Shown here in pieces: positions 8,282 through 17,449 of a stretch of 64,000 nt of DNA. Made by a program: the position numbers and the translations under genes. This DNA comes from Mycobacterium sp. OAS707. GTDB lineage: Bacteria; Actinomycetota; Actinomycetes; Mycobacteriales; Mycobacteriaceae. Each line of letters opens with the position of its first letter. Position 1 is the first letter of the stretch. The stretch is from the NCBI RefSeq assembly GCF_014873705.1, contig NZ_JADBDS010000001.1, positions 1,178,001 through 1,242,000 on the forward strand. Direction: 5' to 3'. Under the pieces are notes generated by a model, which saw only the letters and a list, made by a program, of their open reading frames with translations, was not told the DNA's origin and made no database searches.

Positions 8282-9912
8282 GCTATGACTGTATTCACTA
8301 CGTCCTTGGCCGCTTGTTGGACCTCCGCCAGATGCTCCGGGCCCTTGAACGACTCCGCATAGATCTTGTAGACGTCCTCGGTGCCCGACGGGCGCGCCGC
8401 GAACCAAGCGTTTTCCGTCGTCACCTTCAGGCCGCCCAGCGGCGCGCCGTTGCCCGGCGCGGTGGTCAGCTTCGCGGTGATCGCCTCGCCCGCCAGTTCA
8501 GTGGCGGTCACCTGCTCCGGCGACAGCTTGGCCAGGCGTGCCTTCTGCTCCCGGTCGGCGGGCGCGTCGATGCGCGCATACGTTGGCGCACCGTACTTTT
8601 CGGACAACTCGTGGTACCGCTGCGACGGCGTCTGCCCCGTCACCGCGAGGATCTCCGATGCCAGCAGCGCCAGAATGATACCGTCCTTGTCTGTGGTCCA
8701 CGTCGACCCGTCGCGACGCAGGAACGATGCCCCCGCACTCTCCTCGCCGCCGAAACCGATTGTCCCGCCGATCAATCCGTCCACGAACCATTTGAATCCA
8801 ACCGGGACCTCGAGCAGTTTGCGGCCCAACCCCGCCACCACCCGGTCGATGATCGACGAGCTGACCGCCGTCTTGCCCACCGCCGTCGAACCCGGCCACT
8901 CCGGCCGGTTGGTGTACAGATAGTCGATCGCCACCGCCAGATAGTGATTCGGGTTCAGCAGTCCGCCGTCGGGCGTGACGATCCCGTGCCGATCTGAGTC
9001 AGCGTCGTTACCGGTGGCGATCTGATACTTGTCCCGGTTGGCGATCAGCGACGCCATCGCGTTCGGCGAGCTGCAGTCCATCCGGATCTTGCCGTCGGTG
9101 TCGAGCGTCATGAACCGCCAGGTCGCGTCGACCAAGGGATTGACCACCGTCAACTGCAGGTTGTGCCGTTCGGCGATCGCCCCCCAATAGTCGACGCTAG
9201 CCCCGCCCAGCGGGTCGGCGCCGATGCGGATCCCCTCGGCGCCGATGGCATGCAGATCGACGACGTTCGGCAGGTCCGCGACGTAGGCGTCCATATAGTC
9301 GTGTCGTTGTGCGGACTGCAGCGCCCTGGCCAGCGGCACCCGCTTCACACCCTTGAGGCCGTCGCGCAGGATCTCGTTGGCCCGCTTGGCGATGACACCC
9401 GTCGCATCGGTGTCGGCGGGGCCCCCGTTTGGCGGGTTGTACTTGAAACCGCCGTCGCGCGGCGGGTTGTGCGAGGGCGTGACCACGATGCCATCGGCCA
9501 GATCGCCCTCGCGGTCGCGGTTGAACGTCAGGATCGCGTGACTGACCGCAGGCGTCGGGGTATAGCGGTCGGCCGAATCGATCATCGCGACAACGTCATT
9601 GGCGGCCAGCACCTCGAGGGCAGAAGCCCACGCCGGCTCCGACAGCGCGTGTGTGTCGCGGCCGATGAACAGTGGCCCCGTGGTGCCCTGCGCCGCCCGG
9701 TACTCGACGATCGCCTGGGTGGTCGCGACGATGTGCGCCTCGTTGAACGCCGCGTCCAGACTCGAACCGCGATGCCCGGACGTGCCGAACACCACCTGCT
9801 GATCCACGTTGTCCGGGTCGGGTTCGACGGTGTAATAGGCCGTCACCACCTGGGCCACATCGATGAGGTCTTCGGGTTGGGCCGGGGTACCGGCACGTGG
9901 ATTCGCAGCCAT
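8278..9912 (-). CDS. pgm: Phosphoglucomutase (alpha-D-glucose-phosphate specific)
   Basis: A 544-residue alpha-D-phosphohexomutase interconverting glucose 1-phosphate and glucose 6-phosphate in the cytosol, feeding glycogen, trehalose and cell-wall sugar synthesis. The phosphoserine loop TPSHNPP has the catalytic Ser at residue 147. The Mg-binding loop [10 protein letters not shown], the sugar-binding loop GGEESAG and the phosphate-binding loop [12 protein letters not shown] follow in order. Full family length. The neighbouring crcB-crcB-DUF190 genes on the other strand match the gene order around pgmA in M. tuberculosis. The ATG at 9912 is 71 bases from the divergent crcB gene. Confidence 0.96.
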   Translation of the reverse strand: MAANPRAGTPAQPEDLIDVAQVVTAYYTVEPDPDNVDQQVVFGTSGHRGSSLDAAFNEAHIVATTQAIVEYRAAQGTTGPLFIGRDTHALSEPAWASALEVLAANDVVAMIDSADRYTPTPAVSHAILTFNRDREGDLADGIVVTPSHNPPRDGGFKYNPPNGGPADTDATGVIAKRANEILRDGLKGVKRVPLARALQSAQRHDYMDAYVADLPNVVDLHAIGAEGIRIGADPLGGASVDYWGAIAERHNLQLTVVNPLVDATWRFMTLDTDGKIRMDCSSPNAMASLIANRDKYQIATGNDADSDRHGIVTPDGGLLNPNHYLAVAIDYLYTNRPEWPGSTAVGKTAVSSSIIDRVVAGLGRKLLEVPVGFKWFVDGLIGGTIGFGGEESAGASFLRRDGSTWTTDKDGIILALLASEILAVTGQTPSQRYHELSEKYGAPTYARIDAPADREQKARLAKLSPEQVTATELAGEAITAKLTTAPGNGAPLGGLKVTTENAWFAARPSGTEDVYKIYAESFKGPEHLAEVQQAAKDVVNTVIA

Positions 9913-9983
9913 GTCCCCGATTCTGCTCCTCTCAGATTCGCGTCGTTGGCCGGAGCGAAAGCTCGACGGCGATACTTTGGCTC

Positions 9984-10382
9984 ATGTTCAGTTTCGACGG
10001 CCGGGAACTGGCCGCGGTGTTCGTCGGTGGCGCGCTCGGCACGCTCGCGCGCGCGGCCCTGGCGACCGTCGCGGCGCCCGAGCCCGGGCACTGGCCATGG
10101 CCGACCTTCATCGTCAACATCGTCGGCGCATTCCTGTTGGGCTACTTCACGACCCGACTGCTCGAGCGGTTGCCCGTGTCGAGCTATCGGCGGCCGTTGC
10201 TCGGCACGGGGGTGTGCGGGGGCCTGACCACGTTCTCGACGATGCAGGTCGAAACCGTCAGAATGCTCGAGCAACATCACTATGGCCTCGCGGTCTGCTA
10301 CACCGCGGCGAGCCTCGCGGCGGGGCTGCTGGCCCTCTATCTCGCGACCGCGCTGGTGCGACGCGCCCGGGTCCGCGCGTGA
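9984..10382 (+). CDS. crcB1: CrcB/Fluc fluoride channel subunit 1
   Basis: A 132-residue four-helix membrane protein of the CrcB (Fluc) family, which forms dual-topology dimeric channels that release cytoplasmic fluoride. The family motifs [14 protein letters not shown] and [12 protein letters not shown] are both present; the latter contains the TM3 break and the Phe/Thr/Ser residues lining the pore. It is immediately followed by a second CrcB gene, as expected when the dimer is a heterodimer of oppositely inserted subunits. The stop overlaps the GTG of crcB2 (GTGA). No fluoride riboswitch is recognisable in the 70 bases upstream. Confidence 0.93.
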   Translation: MFSFDGRELAAVFVGGALGTLARAALATVAAPEPGHWPWPTFIVNIVGAFLLGYFTTRLLERLPVSSYRRPLLGTGVCGGLTTFSTMQVETVRMLEQHHYGLAVCYTAASLAAGLLALYLATALVRRARVRA

Positions 10383-10744
10383 CCGTCGCCGTGTGGGCGG
10401 GCGTCGTCGTGATCGGGGGCCTGGGCGCGGTGCTGCGCTTCCTGGTCGACCGCACGGTGTCGACTCGCGTCGGTGGATCGTTCCCGTACGGCACGTTCGC
10501 GGTCAACATCAGCGGCGCGCTGCTGCTCGGCTTCCTGTCCGGTCTGGCTCTCAGCCCGCACCTGGCGCTGCTGGCGGGCACGGCGTTCGTCGGCTCATAC
10601 ACCACGTTTTCGACGTGGATGCTGGAGACGCAGCGCCTGGCCGAAGAACGCCAGTTGCGGCCGGCCATCGCCAATATTGCCCTGAGCGTGGTGTTCGGTG
10701 TGGCCGCCGCGTGGCTGGGCTTGTGGATCGGGGGCCGGCTGTGA
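10379..10744 (+). CDS. crcB2: CrcB/Fluc fluoride channel subunit 2
   Basis: A 121-residue second CrcB subunit, GTG start overlapping the end of crcB1 and stop overlapping the start of the DUF190 gene (both GTGA). Motifs [16 protein letters not shown] and [12 protein letters not shown] match the family. Paired crcB genes usually encode antiparallel heterodimers, so this subunit probably inserts opposite to CrcB1. Its start has no independent ribosome-binding site, which suggests coupled translation and fixed stoichiometry. Confidence 0.93.
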   Translation: MTVAVWAGVVVIGGLGAVLRFLVDRTVSTRVGGSFPYGTFAVNISGALLLGFLSGLALSPHLALLAGTAFVGSYTTFSTWMLETQRLAEERQLRPAIANIALSVVFGVAAAWLGLWIGGRL

Positions 10745-11805
10745 GCACCGAGTACCTCAAGCTGACCACCTACTTCGCTGAGCGCCTTCGCAGCGGCGAC
10801 CGCTTTCTCGCCGACGCGCTGCTTGATCTCTACGGGCAGAGCGCCGTGGCCACCAGCGTGGTGCTGCGCGGCATCGCCAGTTTCGGTCCGCACCATGTGC
10901 TGCGCAGCGACCAGACGTTGAGCGCGTCGGAGGATTCACCGATTGTGATCGCTGCCGTCGACCGCGCCGACAAGATCGCGTCGCTCGCCGACCGCGCCGT
11001 TGCGGCGACGACGCGCGGTCTCGTAACTCTGGAGCGCGCACGAATGCTCGGCGGTGTCGAGGCGGCACCGCAGTCGGACACCGTCAAGCTCACCGTTTAC
11101 ATCGGGCGCCAGGACCGGGCGTCGGGACAACCCGCACACCGAGCCGTCTGCGACGTGCTGCATCGCCGCGGATTCGCAGGCGCATCAGTGTTTCTCGGTG
11201 TCGACGGCACCAAACACGGGCAACGGCAGCGCGCGCGCTTCTTCAGCCGCAACGTCGACGTTCCGGTCATGATCATCGCGGTCGGCACCGCACCTCAGGC
11301 CACCGCGGCGATCCCTGAACTCGAAGCCATGCTTCGCAAACCCCTGATGACGCTGGAACGCGTGCAGTTGTGCAAACGCGACGGACAAGTGGTGGGGCGG
11401 CCCGCCGCGCTGCCCGCCACCGACGACGTCGGCCGGGCGCTCTGGCAGAAGCTGATGGTCTACACATCGGAGGCGACGCTGCACGACGGCGTCCCGATCC
11501 ACCGCGCCATCGTCCAGCGGCTATTCGACTCGGATGCCGCTCGCGGTGCGACGGTGCTGCGCGGCGTCTGGGGCTTTCACGGAGACCATAAACCCCACGG
11601 CGACAAGCTGATTCAGCTCACTCGCCAAGTTCCGGTGACCACGATCGTCGTCGACAGTCCCGACCGCATCGCTGCCAGCTTCGACATCATCGACGAGGTG
11701 ACAGATCGACACGGATTGATCACCAGTGAGCTGGTGCCTGCATTGGTGTCGATCGATGACGGTGAGCGTGTGGGCGGAACGACGCTGGCCCGTTACGACT
11801 ACTGA
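10741..11805 (+). CDS. Triple DUF190 (PII-like) protein in fluoride operon
   Basis: A 354-residue protein made of three DUF190 units: about residues 1-100, 115-215 and 230-345. Each starts with a K-L-x-x-Y strand ([30 protein letters not shown]) and contains a GA-[ST]-V-[FL]-x-G-type turn. DUF190 domains have a PII/CutA-like fold that forms trimers, so a triplicated chain could make a pseudo-trimer from one polypeptide. It is translationally coupled to crcB2, so a role in sensing or tuning fluoride efflux is inferred; no biochemical role is established that I know of. A similar gene follows the crcB pair in M. tuberculosis (Rv3071). Confidence 0.85.
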   Translation: MSTEYLKLTTYFAERLRSGDRFLADALLDLYGQSAVATSVVLRGIASFGPHHVLRSDQTLSASEDSPIVIAAVDRADKIASLADRAVAATTRGLVTLERARMLGGVEAAPQSDTVKLTVYIGRQDRASGQPAHRAVCDVLHRRGFAGASVFLGVDGTKHGQRQRARFFSRNVDVPVMIIAVGTAPQATAAIPELEAMLRKPLMTLERVQLCKRDGQVVGRPAALPATDDVGRALWQKLMVYTSEATLHDGVPIHRAIVQRLFDSDAARGATVLRGVWGFHGDHKPHGDKLIQLTRQVPVTTIVVDSPDRIAASFDIIDEVTDRHGLITSELVPALVSIDDGERVGGTTLARYDY

Positions 11806-12431
11806 CCGTCCGCGACGGGTGTCGCCGGCCGCGGCAACGCGTAGAGCGCCATCCGGCGGTTGGACATATCGTGCTCGCCAAGGAACTCGCACCCGGTGTA
11901 TTCGCACAGTCGTCGCGCGGCGCTGTTGCGATGGTCGGGATCGAACATGATTCGGGTGCACCGGGTTTCGAGCTCGAAGAGACTGGCGACAATGCGTGGC
12001 AACAACAAGGATGCGGTCCCCCGGTTCACGGCTTCCGACTCGGCGATCGCACCGTGCAATCCGATGTCGTAGGGATCGGCTTCGTACCGCTCGGCGATGG
12101 AATCCTTTGCCGCTCGGTACAGTTCGACGTAGGCAAAGTCGCTGTCGCCGAAGCTGCAAATGAACGGCCGCGAGTACTGACCGGCGAGCTGCGCACGCAG
12201 GTAGCGCCGCCAACGCTCGGGCGGCCAGTCGTACTCCCACGCCTCCACCAGATGCGGGCGGTTCATCCACTCCGAGATCATCGCCGCGTCGGCGTCCGGA
12301 TCGACGAGGCGAAACCGGTAAGGCTCGGCCAGCCGCGGCGTCGGGGGCGCGGTTACCGCGCGGAGGGCGTCGGAGATCTTGGTGCGTTCGCGCGGCAGCA
12401 CCGGCGCGGGCGCTTGCTCAATCTCAGTCAT
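11799..12431 (-). CDS. mbtK: Mycobactin lysine N-acyltransferase (MbtK-like)
   Basis: A 210-residue GNAT-family acyltransferase closely resembling M. tuberculosis MbtK (Rv1347c), which transfers a long acyl chain to the epsilon-amine of lysine in mycobactin. Diagnostic stretches are [30 protein letters not shown] and [19 protein letters not shown], the last forming the acyl-CoA site. It therefore belongs to siderophore synthesis, although no other mbt gene is in the window. The 3' end overlaps the convergent DUF190 gene by 7 bases. An iron-box-like palindrome lies 26 bases upstream of the ATG, implying IdeR control. Confidence 0.9.
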   Translation of the reverse strand: MTEIEQAPAPVLPRERTKISDALRAVTAPPTPRLAEPYRFRLVDPDADAAMISEWMNRPHLVEAWEYDWPPERWRRYLRAQLAGQYSRPFICSFGDSDFAYVELYRAAKDSIAERYEADPYDIGLHGAIAESEAVNRGTASLLLPRIVASLFELETRCTRIMFDPDHRNSAARRLCEYTGCEFLGEHDMSNRRMALYALPRPATPVADGQ

Positions 12432-12456
12432 TTGAGCGGGAGGCTACCGCAGAAAT

Positions 12457-12475
12457 TAAGGCTAGGGTGACCTCC
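12457..12475. promoter_or_regulatory. Candidate IdeR (iron) box
   Basis: TAAGGCTAGGGTGACCTCC matches the IdeR consensus TTAGGTTAGGCTAACCTAA at 13 of 19 positions, including the AGG and ACCT cores. It lies between mbtK (minus) and the CYTH-CHAD gene (plus). IdeR represses siderophore genes when iron is abundant, and mbtK is a known member of that regulon, so the context supports the match. Confidence 0.55.
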
Positions 12476-12529
12476 CTTTTGACGAGCCCGCGATGTTTCA
12501 CCGACTGCGCTTGCGGGGAGCCTTTCGGT

Positions 12530-13948
12530 ATGGATGAAGTGCTGGAACGCGAACTGAAATGGGACGTCGACGAGCATTTCGAGCTGCCTCGCATCGACGA
12601 CATCGTCGCCGGAGCCGACGTCAAACGCAGCACCGTCACGCTCAGCAGCGCCTATTACGACACTGCCGACGGGGATCTGCAAACCCACGGCGTACTACTG
12701 CGGCGGCGCGACGGTGACGACGACACCGGCTGGCAGCTCAAGGTGCCCGCCGCCGAAGGACGCGTCGAGATCCGCACCGCGCTGTCCGAAGCGCCACCGG
12801 CGGAACTGGCCGACGCTCTCACGGGCATGCGGCTTGGCAAGCCATTGGTGAACGTGGCGACCATCCGCACCACCCGCGAGCGGTATCGGATCACCGACCG
12901 CAAGCGTGATCGGCTTTGCGCCGAGGTGGCCGATGACTCGGTGCTCGCCTCGGTGGGCCATCGCCTGCTGGCGTGGCGCGAGATCGAAGTCGAACTGGGC
13001 CCCGCCGCGCGTTCGTTCCCGCGTCAGCTCACCAAGCGACTCACGAACGCGGGTGCAACGCCGTCCCAGTACCCATCGAAACTCGCCCGCGTCGCGCGAT
13101 CGACCCGCCGTGAACCCGCTGTCGAGTCCGCCGCGGGCCAAGCCGTCGTGGCCTACCTGGCAGAACAGATCGATGCCGTCTTTGAGGGGGATCTCGGCCT
13201 GCGCCGCGGAAGCGACCCGATTCACGACACACGGGTCGCGATCCGTCGGCTGCGCAGCACCTTGCGGGTGTTCGGCAAACTGCTCGACCAGGACGCCATC
13301 GGCGATGTCGACGCCGAACTCAAGTGGTTCGCGGGGCTGCTTGGTGAGGTCCGCGACTGTCATGTGCAGCGTCGCCGCTTCCGCGACGCACTGAACGAAC
13401 TACCACCCGAGCTGGTCCTCGGCCCGGTGGCCAATCGGATCAACAACGACTTGCAGTCGTACCAATTGCGGGCCCGCAAGGTCGTCACCGAGGCGATGGA
13501 CTCTCAGCGCTATCTGAGACTGCTCGCGACGCTGCAGAGTTGGCGGACCGATCCCCCACTTGATGAACCGCCGAGCCTCAAGGCGCTGACCAAGCGGGCG
13601 CGTCGCGCCGAGCGCAAGGCTGATCGCCGGCTGGCCGAGGCCGTCGAGGCCGGTGACGACACGTTGCTGCACCGTGCCCGCAAAGCCGCCAAACGCGCGC
13701 GCTACGCCGCCGAACTCCGCCTACCAGTCGACAAGGAAGGGAAGGCGACGGCCAAGCGCTACAAGCAATTCCAGCGGGTGCTCGGGGATCATCAAGACGG
13801 CGTGGTTGCCTCCTTGACGCTGCGACGGTTGGCACTGAGCGCCGGCACAACGCCGGGCGAGAACGGCTTCACTTTCGGCCTGCTGTACCAGCGCGAGCAG
13901 CAGGCCGCCGAGACGGCTCGCGCGCGAGTCCGGGAACTGCTGAGCTAG
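12530..13948 (+). CDS. CYTH-CHAD domain protein
   Basis: A 472-residue two-domain protein. Residues about 3-200 are a CYTH (triphosphate tunnel metalloenzyme) domain with the signature ExExK seen as ERELK at residues 6-10. Residues about 215-470 are a CHAD domain, rich in His/Lys/Arg helices (HDTRVAIRRLRSTLRVF, then HRARKAAKRARYAAELR), which binds polyphosphate. The CYTH part likely hydrolyses inorganic triphosphate or a related substrate at or near polyphosphate granules. The ATG at 12530, with GGGGAG 9 bases upstream, is preferred over one 63 bases earlier. It shares its stop (CTAG) with the convergent gene. Confidence 0.9.
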   Translation: MDEVLERELKWDVDEHFELPRIDDIVAGADVKRSTVTLSSAYYDTADGDLQTHGVLLRRRDGDDDTGWQLKVPAAEGRVEIRTALSEAPPAELADALTGMRLGKPLVNVATIRTTRERYRITDRKRDRLCAEVADDSVLASVGHRLLAWREIEVELGPAARSFPRQLTKRLTNAGATPSQYPSKLARVARSTRREPAVESAAGQAVVAYLAEQIDAVFEGDLGLRRGSDPIHDTRVAIRRLRSTLRVFGKLLDQDAIGDVDAELKWFAGLLGEVRDCHVQRRRFRDALNELPPELVLGPVANRINNDLQSYQLRARKVVTEAMDSQRYLRLLATLQSWRTDPPLDEPPSLKALTKRARRAERKADRRLAEAVEAGDDTLLHRARKAAKRARYAAELRLPVDKEGKATAKRYKQFQRVLGDHQDGVVASLTLRRLALSAGTTPGENGFTFGLLYQREQQAAETARARVRELLS

Positions 13949-14370
13949 GCGGCGAGCAGCCAGACCCCCGCGATGAGCAGCGCGACAACCTTGACGATTT
14001 CGAGGCCGACGTACACCCAATGCGCATGTGAGCGTGGGCCCTCGCCGCCGGCGAGCACCGCGTCGGATCGTCGGGTGAGGCGCGGCCGCACAGCCAGCAC
14101 CTGAGCCAAAAGGGTGACAATGGCGACGGCCACCGCGACCGCGATGCCGGTAGCCGGCGGGCTGATGACGAAACACACGATGACAACGGCACCCAGGGCG
14201 AGCTCGCAGGCGTTAAGCGCACGAAAGACCAAGCGGCCGATGCCAAGTCCGAGCTGCAGCGTCACACCAGGTGCCCGGAACTTCAGCGGAGTCTCGATGA
14301 ATGAGATCGCCAACACCATGCCCAGCCACACGAACACGGCGGCGACACTGACCGCCACAGCTGCACCCAC
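13945..14370 (-). CDS. Conserved four-helix membrane protein
   Basis: A 141-residue integral membrane protein with four hydrophobic segments. The first loop contains ISFIETPLKFRAPGVTLQLG, a conserved stretch resembling DUF4149-type membrane proteins, but the match is from memory and not firm. GTG start at 14370, nine bases after the DUF488 stop, so the two form a minus-strand operon. Its TAG stop is the same CTAG tetramer that ends the convergent CYTH-CHAD gene. Function unknown. Confidence 0.75.
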   Translation of the reverse strand: MGAAVAVSVAAVFVWLGMVLAISFIETPLKFRAPGVTLQLGLGIGRLVFRALNACELALGAVVIVCFVISPPATGIAVAVAVAIVTLLAQVLAVRPRLTRRSDAVLAGGEGPRSHAHWVYVGLEIVKVVALLIAGVWLLAA

Positions 14371-14379
14371 GGCTGGAGC

Positions 14380-14739
14380 CTATGACAACAACCGGGCGAG
14401 AACGGCAGCGTGGCTGCCGTCCAGATCTTTGACGGCCGTGACCAACGTGACCGGTCCCGACTCGAGCGCATCGCGCAGCTCGGTCAGCGCCGCGGCGCCC
14501 TCCCCCGTTTCCAGCTCTGCGGCGTAGCGCGCGGCGAAATCGTCGAATCGCGCCGGCTCGTGGGAGTACCACTTGCGAAGCTCGGTCGACGGTGCGACCT
14601 TCGGTATCCACCGGCCGGCCCGCGGGTCGGCCTTACGGAAACCTCGTGGCCACAGCCGGTCGACCAGGATCCGCTCACCATCGCCGGGCGCGGGATCGTC
14701 GTACACGCGGGCGACGTTGATGCGGCGACGGACGCTCAT
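14380..14739 (-). CDS. DUF488 family protein
   Basis: A 119-residue protein starting MSVRRRINVARVYD. It carries the DUF488 hallmarks ILVDRLWPRGFRK, STELRKWYSHEP and a terminal VTLVTAVKDLDGSHA. Members of this family are small cytosolic proteins of uncertain function, common beside stress or sugar genes. The ATG at 14739 is chosen because the family begins there; the frame is open upstream into the divergent gene. A homologue lies near the same pgm-crcB neighbourhood in M. tuberculosis (Rv3073c). Confidence 0.88.
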   Translation of the reverse strand: MSVRRRINVARVYDDPAPGDGERILVDRLWPRGFRKADPRAGRWIPKVAPSTELRKWYSHEPARFDDFAARYAAELETGEGAAALTELRDALESGPVTLVTAVKDLDGSHAAVLARLLS

Positions 14740-14758
14740 GGGGTGGAATCGTAGAAGC

Positions 14759-14953
14759 ATGCACATCGATCGAACCGCAGAACTGCAGCGCTGGCAGGAC
14801 TCCGGCGCGGTGTGGGAGGTGATCGCCCGCACCCGCGACAGCGTCACCATCGGGCTGTTGCGCTGCGACGGCGGCGAGGAAGTCGACCGGTTCACCTCCG
14901 ACGACCCCCGGCTGCTCGAGTTCATCGGCGATCGACGGAGCAGCGCGGAATGA
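14759..14953 (+). CDS. Small hypothetical protein upstream of YbaK-type gene
   Basis: A 64-residue soluble protein, MHIDRTAELQRWQDSGA at the N-terminus, with alternating strands (VWEVIARTRDSVTIGLLRC) that suggest a small beta-sheet domain. It starts 20 bases from the divergent DUF488 gene and its stop overlaps the ATG of the next gene (ATGA), so it is the first gene of a coupled pair. No family recognised. Confidence 0.65.
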   Translation: MHIDRTAELQRWQDSGAVWEVIARTRDSVTIGLLRCDGGEEVDRFTSDDPRLLEFIGDRRSSAE

Positions 14954-15480
14954 CCGTCGAGCTGGGAAAGCTGACGTTTGTCCCGGCGACCGAAGCGCCC
15001 GAGCTCGTCGCCGCACCGGTGCGGCCGCACTTACGCGACGGGTCATGGGTCAGCCCCATCGATCCCGACCTTGCCGATACGGCAGCATTCTGCGAGCACT
15101 ACGACATCGGCTTGGACATCTCTGCCAACTGTGTCGTCGTCGAAGCGCGCCGCGCCGATCGGCTGTGGTACGCGGCCTGTGTGGTGCTTGCCACCGCGCG
15201 GGCCGACATCAACGGCATTGTCCGCAAACACCTTGGCGCTCGCAAGATTTCATTCGCCTCGATGGATAGTGCGGTCACACTGAGCGGTATGGAGTACGGC
15301 GGGATCACGCCCGTCGGCTTGCCGAGCGACTGGCCAATTCTCGTCGATGTGAACGTCATTGACCGTGAGCGGGTCATCGTCGGAAGCGGCATCCGCGGTT
15401 CGAAGCTTCTACTCGCCACAGAAGTGCTGGCGTCACTGCCGAACGCCGAGGTGCTCGCGATCACCAAGCCCGTTGCCTGA
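14950..15480 (+). CDS. YbaK/EbsC-type aminoacyl-tRNA deacylase domain protein
   Basis: A 176-residue protein with the YbaK/ProX fold: strand-helix motif CVVVEARRADRLWYAACVVLATARADINGIVRKHLGA (positions 15130-15240 approximately), then SFASMDSAVTLSGMEYGGITPVGLP, the conserved GGITPxGLP loop. This family hydrolyses mischarged aminoacyl-tRNAs (for example Cys-tRNA-Pro). Typical length is 150-180. Translationally coupled to the small gene before it. The exact editing specificity cannot be assigned from the sequence. Confidence 0.82.
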   Translation: MTVELGKLTFVPATEAPELVAAPVRPHLRDGSWVSPIDPDLADTAAFCEHYDIGLDISANCVVVEARRADRLWYAACVVLATARADINGIVRKHLGARKISFASMDSAVTLSGMEYGGITPVGLPSDWPILVDVNVIDRERVIVGSGIRGSKLLLATEVLASLPNAEVLAITKPVA

Positions 15481-15615
15481 CAAGCTTTTACCCAGTTTCG
15501 TCACAGCGACATCGCAGACTCGCCGAGCAAACACAGTTTTCTTTCAACTTGAGTCGAAGCTTTGTCATTGCTGTGTCATCGTTATGCGTCGGTTGGCATG
15601 ACGAAAGGACGTGAC

Positions 15616-16161
15616 ATGGCACGATTGATGACGCGGGGCGCGATCGTGGCCGTCGCGGCGGTGAGCATGGCCCTTGCGGGCTGTTCCTTTTCCGTTGGCA
15701 GCAACCAGGAGAAGACGGTCGCGAAGGCTGATGTCGCCGACCAAATCAGTGCCAAGGTGAACGAGAAGGCCGGGCACAAACCGCAATCGGTGACCTGCCC
15801 CGACGATTTGAAGGCCACGGTCGGCGCCTCCCTCGACTGCCAGATGACCGACGACGGTCAGACCTACGGCGTGAACGTGACCGTGACGAGCGTCGACGGC
15901 AGCAAGGTGAATTTCGACATCGTCGAGACGGTCAACAAGGACGACGTCGCCAAGTCGATAACCGAACAGCTGACCCAACAGTTCGGGCGCACGCCCGACA
16001 TCACCTGTCCTGACGACCTCAAGGGCGAAGTCGGGGCCACCACCCGCTGCCAGCTCACTGACCAAGGCACCACCTACGGCGTGACAGTCACCGTCAACAG
16101 CGTCGACGGCGGTGACGTCAAGTACGGCTTCAAAGTCGACGACCAACCAGAACAGGGATAA
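15616..16161 (+). CDS. Lipoprotein with two DUF4333 domains
   Basis: A 181-residue lipoprotein. The signal peptide ends in lipobox LAGC with the acylated Cys at residue 23, so it should be anchored on the outer face of the inner membrane. The mature part has two copies of the same unit, each with an SVTCPDDLKA- or DITCPDDLKG-type start, a second Cys about 20 residues on (LDCQMTDDGQTYGV, TRCQLTDQGTTYGV) and a strand-rich end. The Cys pair probably forms a disulphide. This is the mycobacterial DUF4333 family. The ATG at 15616 has GAAAGGA at the right distance; earlier in-frame starts lack one. Function unknown. Confidence 0.88.
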   Translation: MARLMTRGAIVAVAAVSMALAGCSFSVGSNQEKTVAKADVADQISAKVNEKAGHKPQSVTCPDDLKATVGASLDCQMTDDGQTYGVNVTVTSVDGSKVNFDIVETVNKDDVAKSITEQLTQQFGRTPDITCPDDLKGEVGATTRCQLTDQGTTYGVTVTVNSVDGGDVKYGFKVDDQPEQG

Positions 16162-16163
16162 CC

Positions 16164-16556
16164 GTGACCACCACGCCGCCTCCGCAGACGAAGGCCTACC
16201 TTCTGCAGAACCGCGCCAACTCTTTCTTCGCCGTCGGCGAACTCGAACTGACCGACACCACGTTGCGCTGTCGGGTGACCGGCAACGCCGGCTGGATCGC
16301 CAAGGAGCTCGGGATTCCCGACCTCAAGGAGCGCCTCGCCGCCGGTGAGTCGATCACTGCATTCGAATTTCCCAGGGACGGCCTGAAGGTCAAATGGCTA
16401 AAGCAGTTCATGGGAGCGGGGTTTCAGGTCAGCAACGGCGATGGCAAACAGTGGATCGTGTCGCTGATCTATCCGAGCGGGTTCCTTGCGCTGCTGGAGA
16501 TCTTCGAGGCCCGCAGCGCCCGCAAGGAATGGCGCGCGGCGCTTCCGAGTAGCTAG
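16164..16556 (+). CDS. Conserved hypothetical protein
   Basis: A 130-residue soluble protein with GTG start at 16164, two bases after the lipoprotein stop and with AGGGATA in front, so probably co-transcribed with it. The sequence alternates strands (FFAVGELELTDTTLRCRVTG) and ends in an amphipathic helix, which resembles PH/GRAM-like small beta-barrels, but I cannot assign a family. No signal peptide. Function unknown. Confidence 0.7.
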   Translation: MTTTPPPQTKAYLLQNRANSFFAVGELELTDTTLRCRVTGNAGWIAKELGIPDLKERLAAGESITAFEFPRDGLKVKWLKQFMGAGFQVSNGDGKQWIVSLIYPSGFLALLEIFEARSARKEWRAALPSS

Positions 16557-16570
16557 CTGCCGCGCGAGAG

Positions 16571-17314
16571 CTAGACGCGACGCGGCGGCCACACCGGTGA
16601 TCCGAGTTCACGTGACACAGTGCGGGCCGTGTCACGCAACGCGTCGATGGCCTCGGCCTCCAGCGGCCAACGCCCGGCAGGCACCACCAGGCTGACCGCC
16701 CCCGTCGCCTCGCCGGAGGAGTCGAAAACCGGTGCAGCTGCAGCGCATTCACCCAGCACAGCTTCTTCCACCTCCAGCGCGATGCCAGACGAGCGGATCT
16801 GCTCCAGCTGATCGGCCAGCACCGCGGGATCGGTGATGGTTTCTCCGGTCATGCTGCGCAACTCGTCGGCCTTGTAGTCGGACTGAAAGGCCAACAGCGC
16901 CTTGCCAAGAGCGCTCGCGTGCGCGGGGATCACGATCCCCACCTCCGGCATCTGGCGCGTGCCGTCGGGCCTTGGCTCGTGGGCAACCACCACAACCTCG
17001 TCGAAGAGCAACACCGCGGTGCGGACCGCACAACCCGTACGCCGCGCCAGGCCCTCGGCCCAGATCGCAACCCGTGAGCGCAGTTCGAGCGTGTCGAGGT
17101 AAACGTTGCCCAGGCGCAGGGTCGCCGGGCCGAGGCGGTAGCGGCCGGAGTCGATCTCCTGCTGGACCATGCCGTGCGCCAGCAGAGTGCGCACCAGACC
17201 GTGCACGGTGGAGGGCGCCAGGTCGATGGCGGTCGCGATCTCGCCAAGGCTCATCCGCCGGCCGCCCTGCAGCACCGTGAGGATGCGCAGCGCGCGATCC
17301 ACGGCCTGGATCAT
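16571..17314 (-). CDS. IclR family regulator of the glycerol/dihydroxyacetone operon
   Basis: A 247-residue IclR regulator. The N-terminal winged HTH contains MSLGEIATAIDLAPSTVHGL. The C-terminal effector domain contains IPAHASALGKALLA and the late VSLVVPAGRWP strand. The ATG at 17314 has AGGAAAGGTGG in front. It faces the aquaporin-dhaKLM operon across a 135-base region packed with palindromes, so it probably regulates glycerol uptake and phosphorylation, as GylR does in Streptomyces. Effector unknown, perhaps glycerol, dihydroxyacetone or a phosphate of these. Confidence 0.88.
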   Translation of the reverse strand: MIQAVDRALRILTVLQGGRRMSLGEIATAIDLAPSTVHGLVRTLLAHGMVQQEIDSGRYRLGPATLRLGNVYLDTLELRSRVAIWAEGLARRTGCAVRTAVLLFDEVVVVAHEPRPDGTRQMPEVGIVIPAHASALGKALLAFQSDYKADELRSMTGETITDPAVLADQLEQIRSSGIALEVEEAVLGECAAAAPVFDSSGEATGAVSLVVPAGRWPLEAEAIDALRDTARTVSRELGSPVWPPRRV

Positions 17315-17387
17315 GCGTCCACCTTTCCTCGACGGCCCGGCATCGGCCTCTTGTGTTGACCGAAGCATAAGCGTATGTTCCAGATCA

Positions 17388-17419
17388 CATTCGACATTAT
17401 CGAATGCTATCCGAGATAG
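17388..17419. promoter_or_regulatory. Palindrome pair, candidate IclR operator
   Basis: CATTCGA (17388-17394) and TCGAATG (17400-17406) form a perfect inverted repeat with a 5-base spacer. It is followed at once by CTATC-CGA-GATAG (17407-17419). A weaker CATA-AGCG-TATG lies just upstream. The cluster sits between the IclR gene and the aquaporin gene, where both promoters must be. Confidence 0.55.
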
Positions 17420-17449
17420 TCGACAACCACACGGTCTCAGGAGAACGTC

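Noticed and set aside
9912..9984. Fluoride riboswitch upstream of crcB1
   Set aside because: The 70-base leader has only a GGCGAT match and none of the paired elements of the crcB motif.
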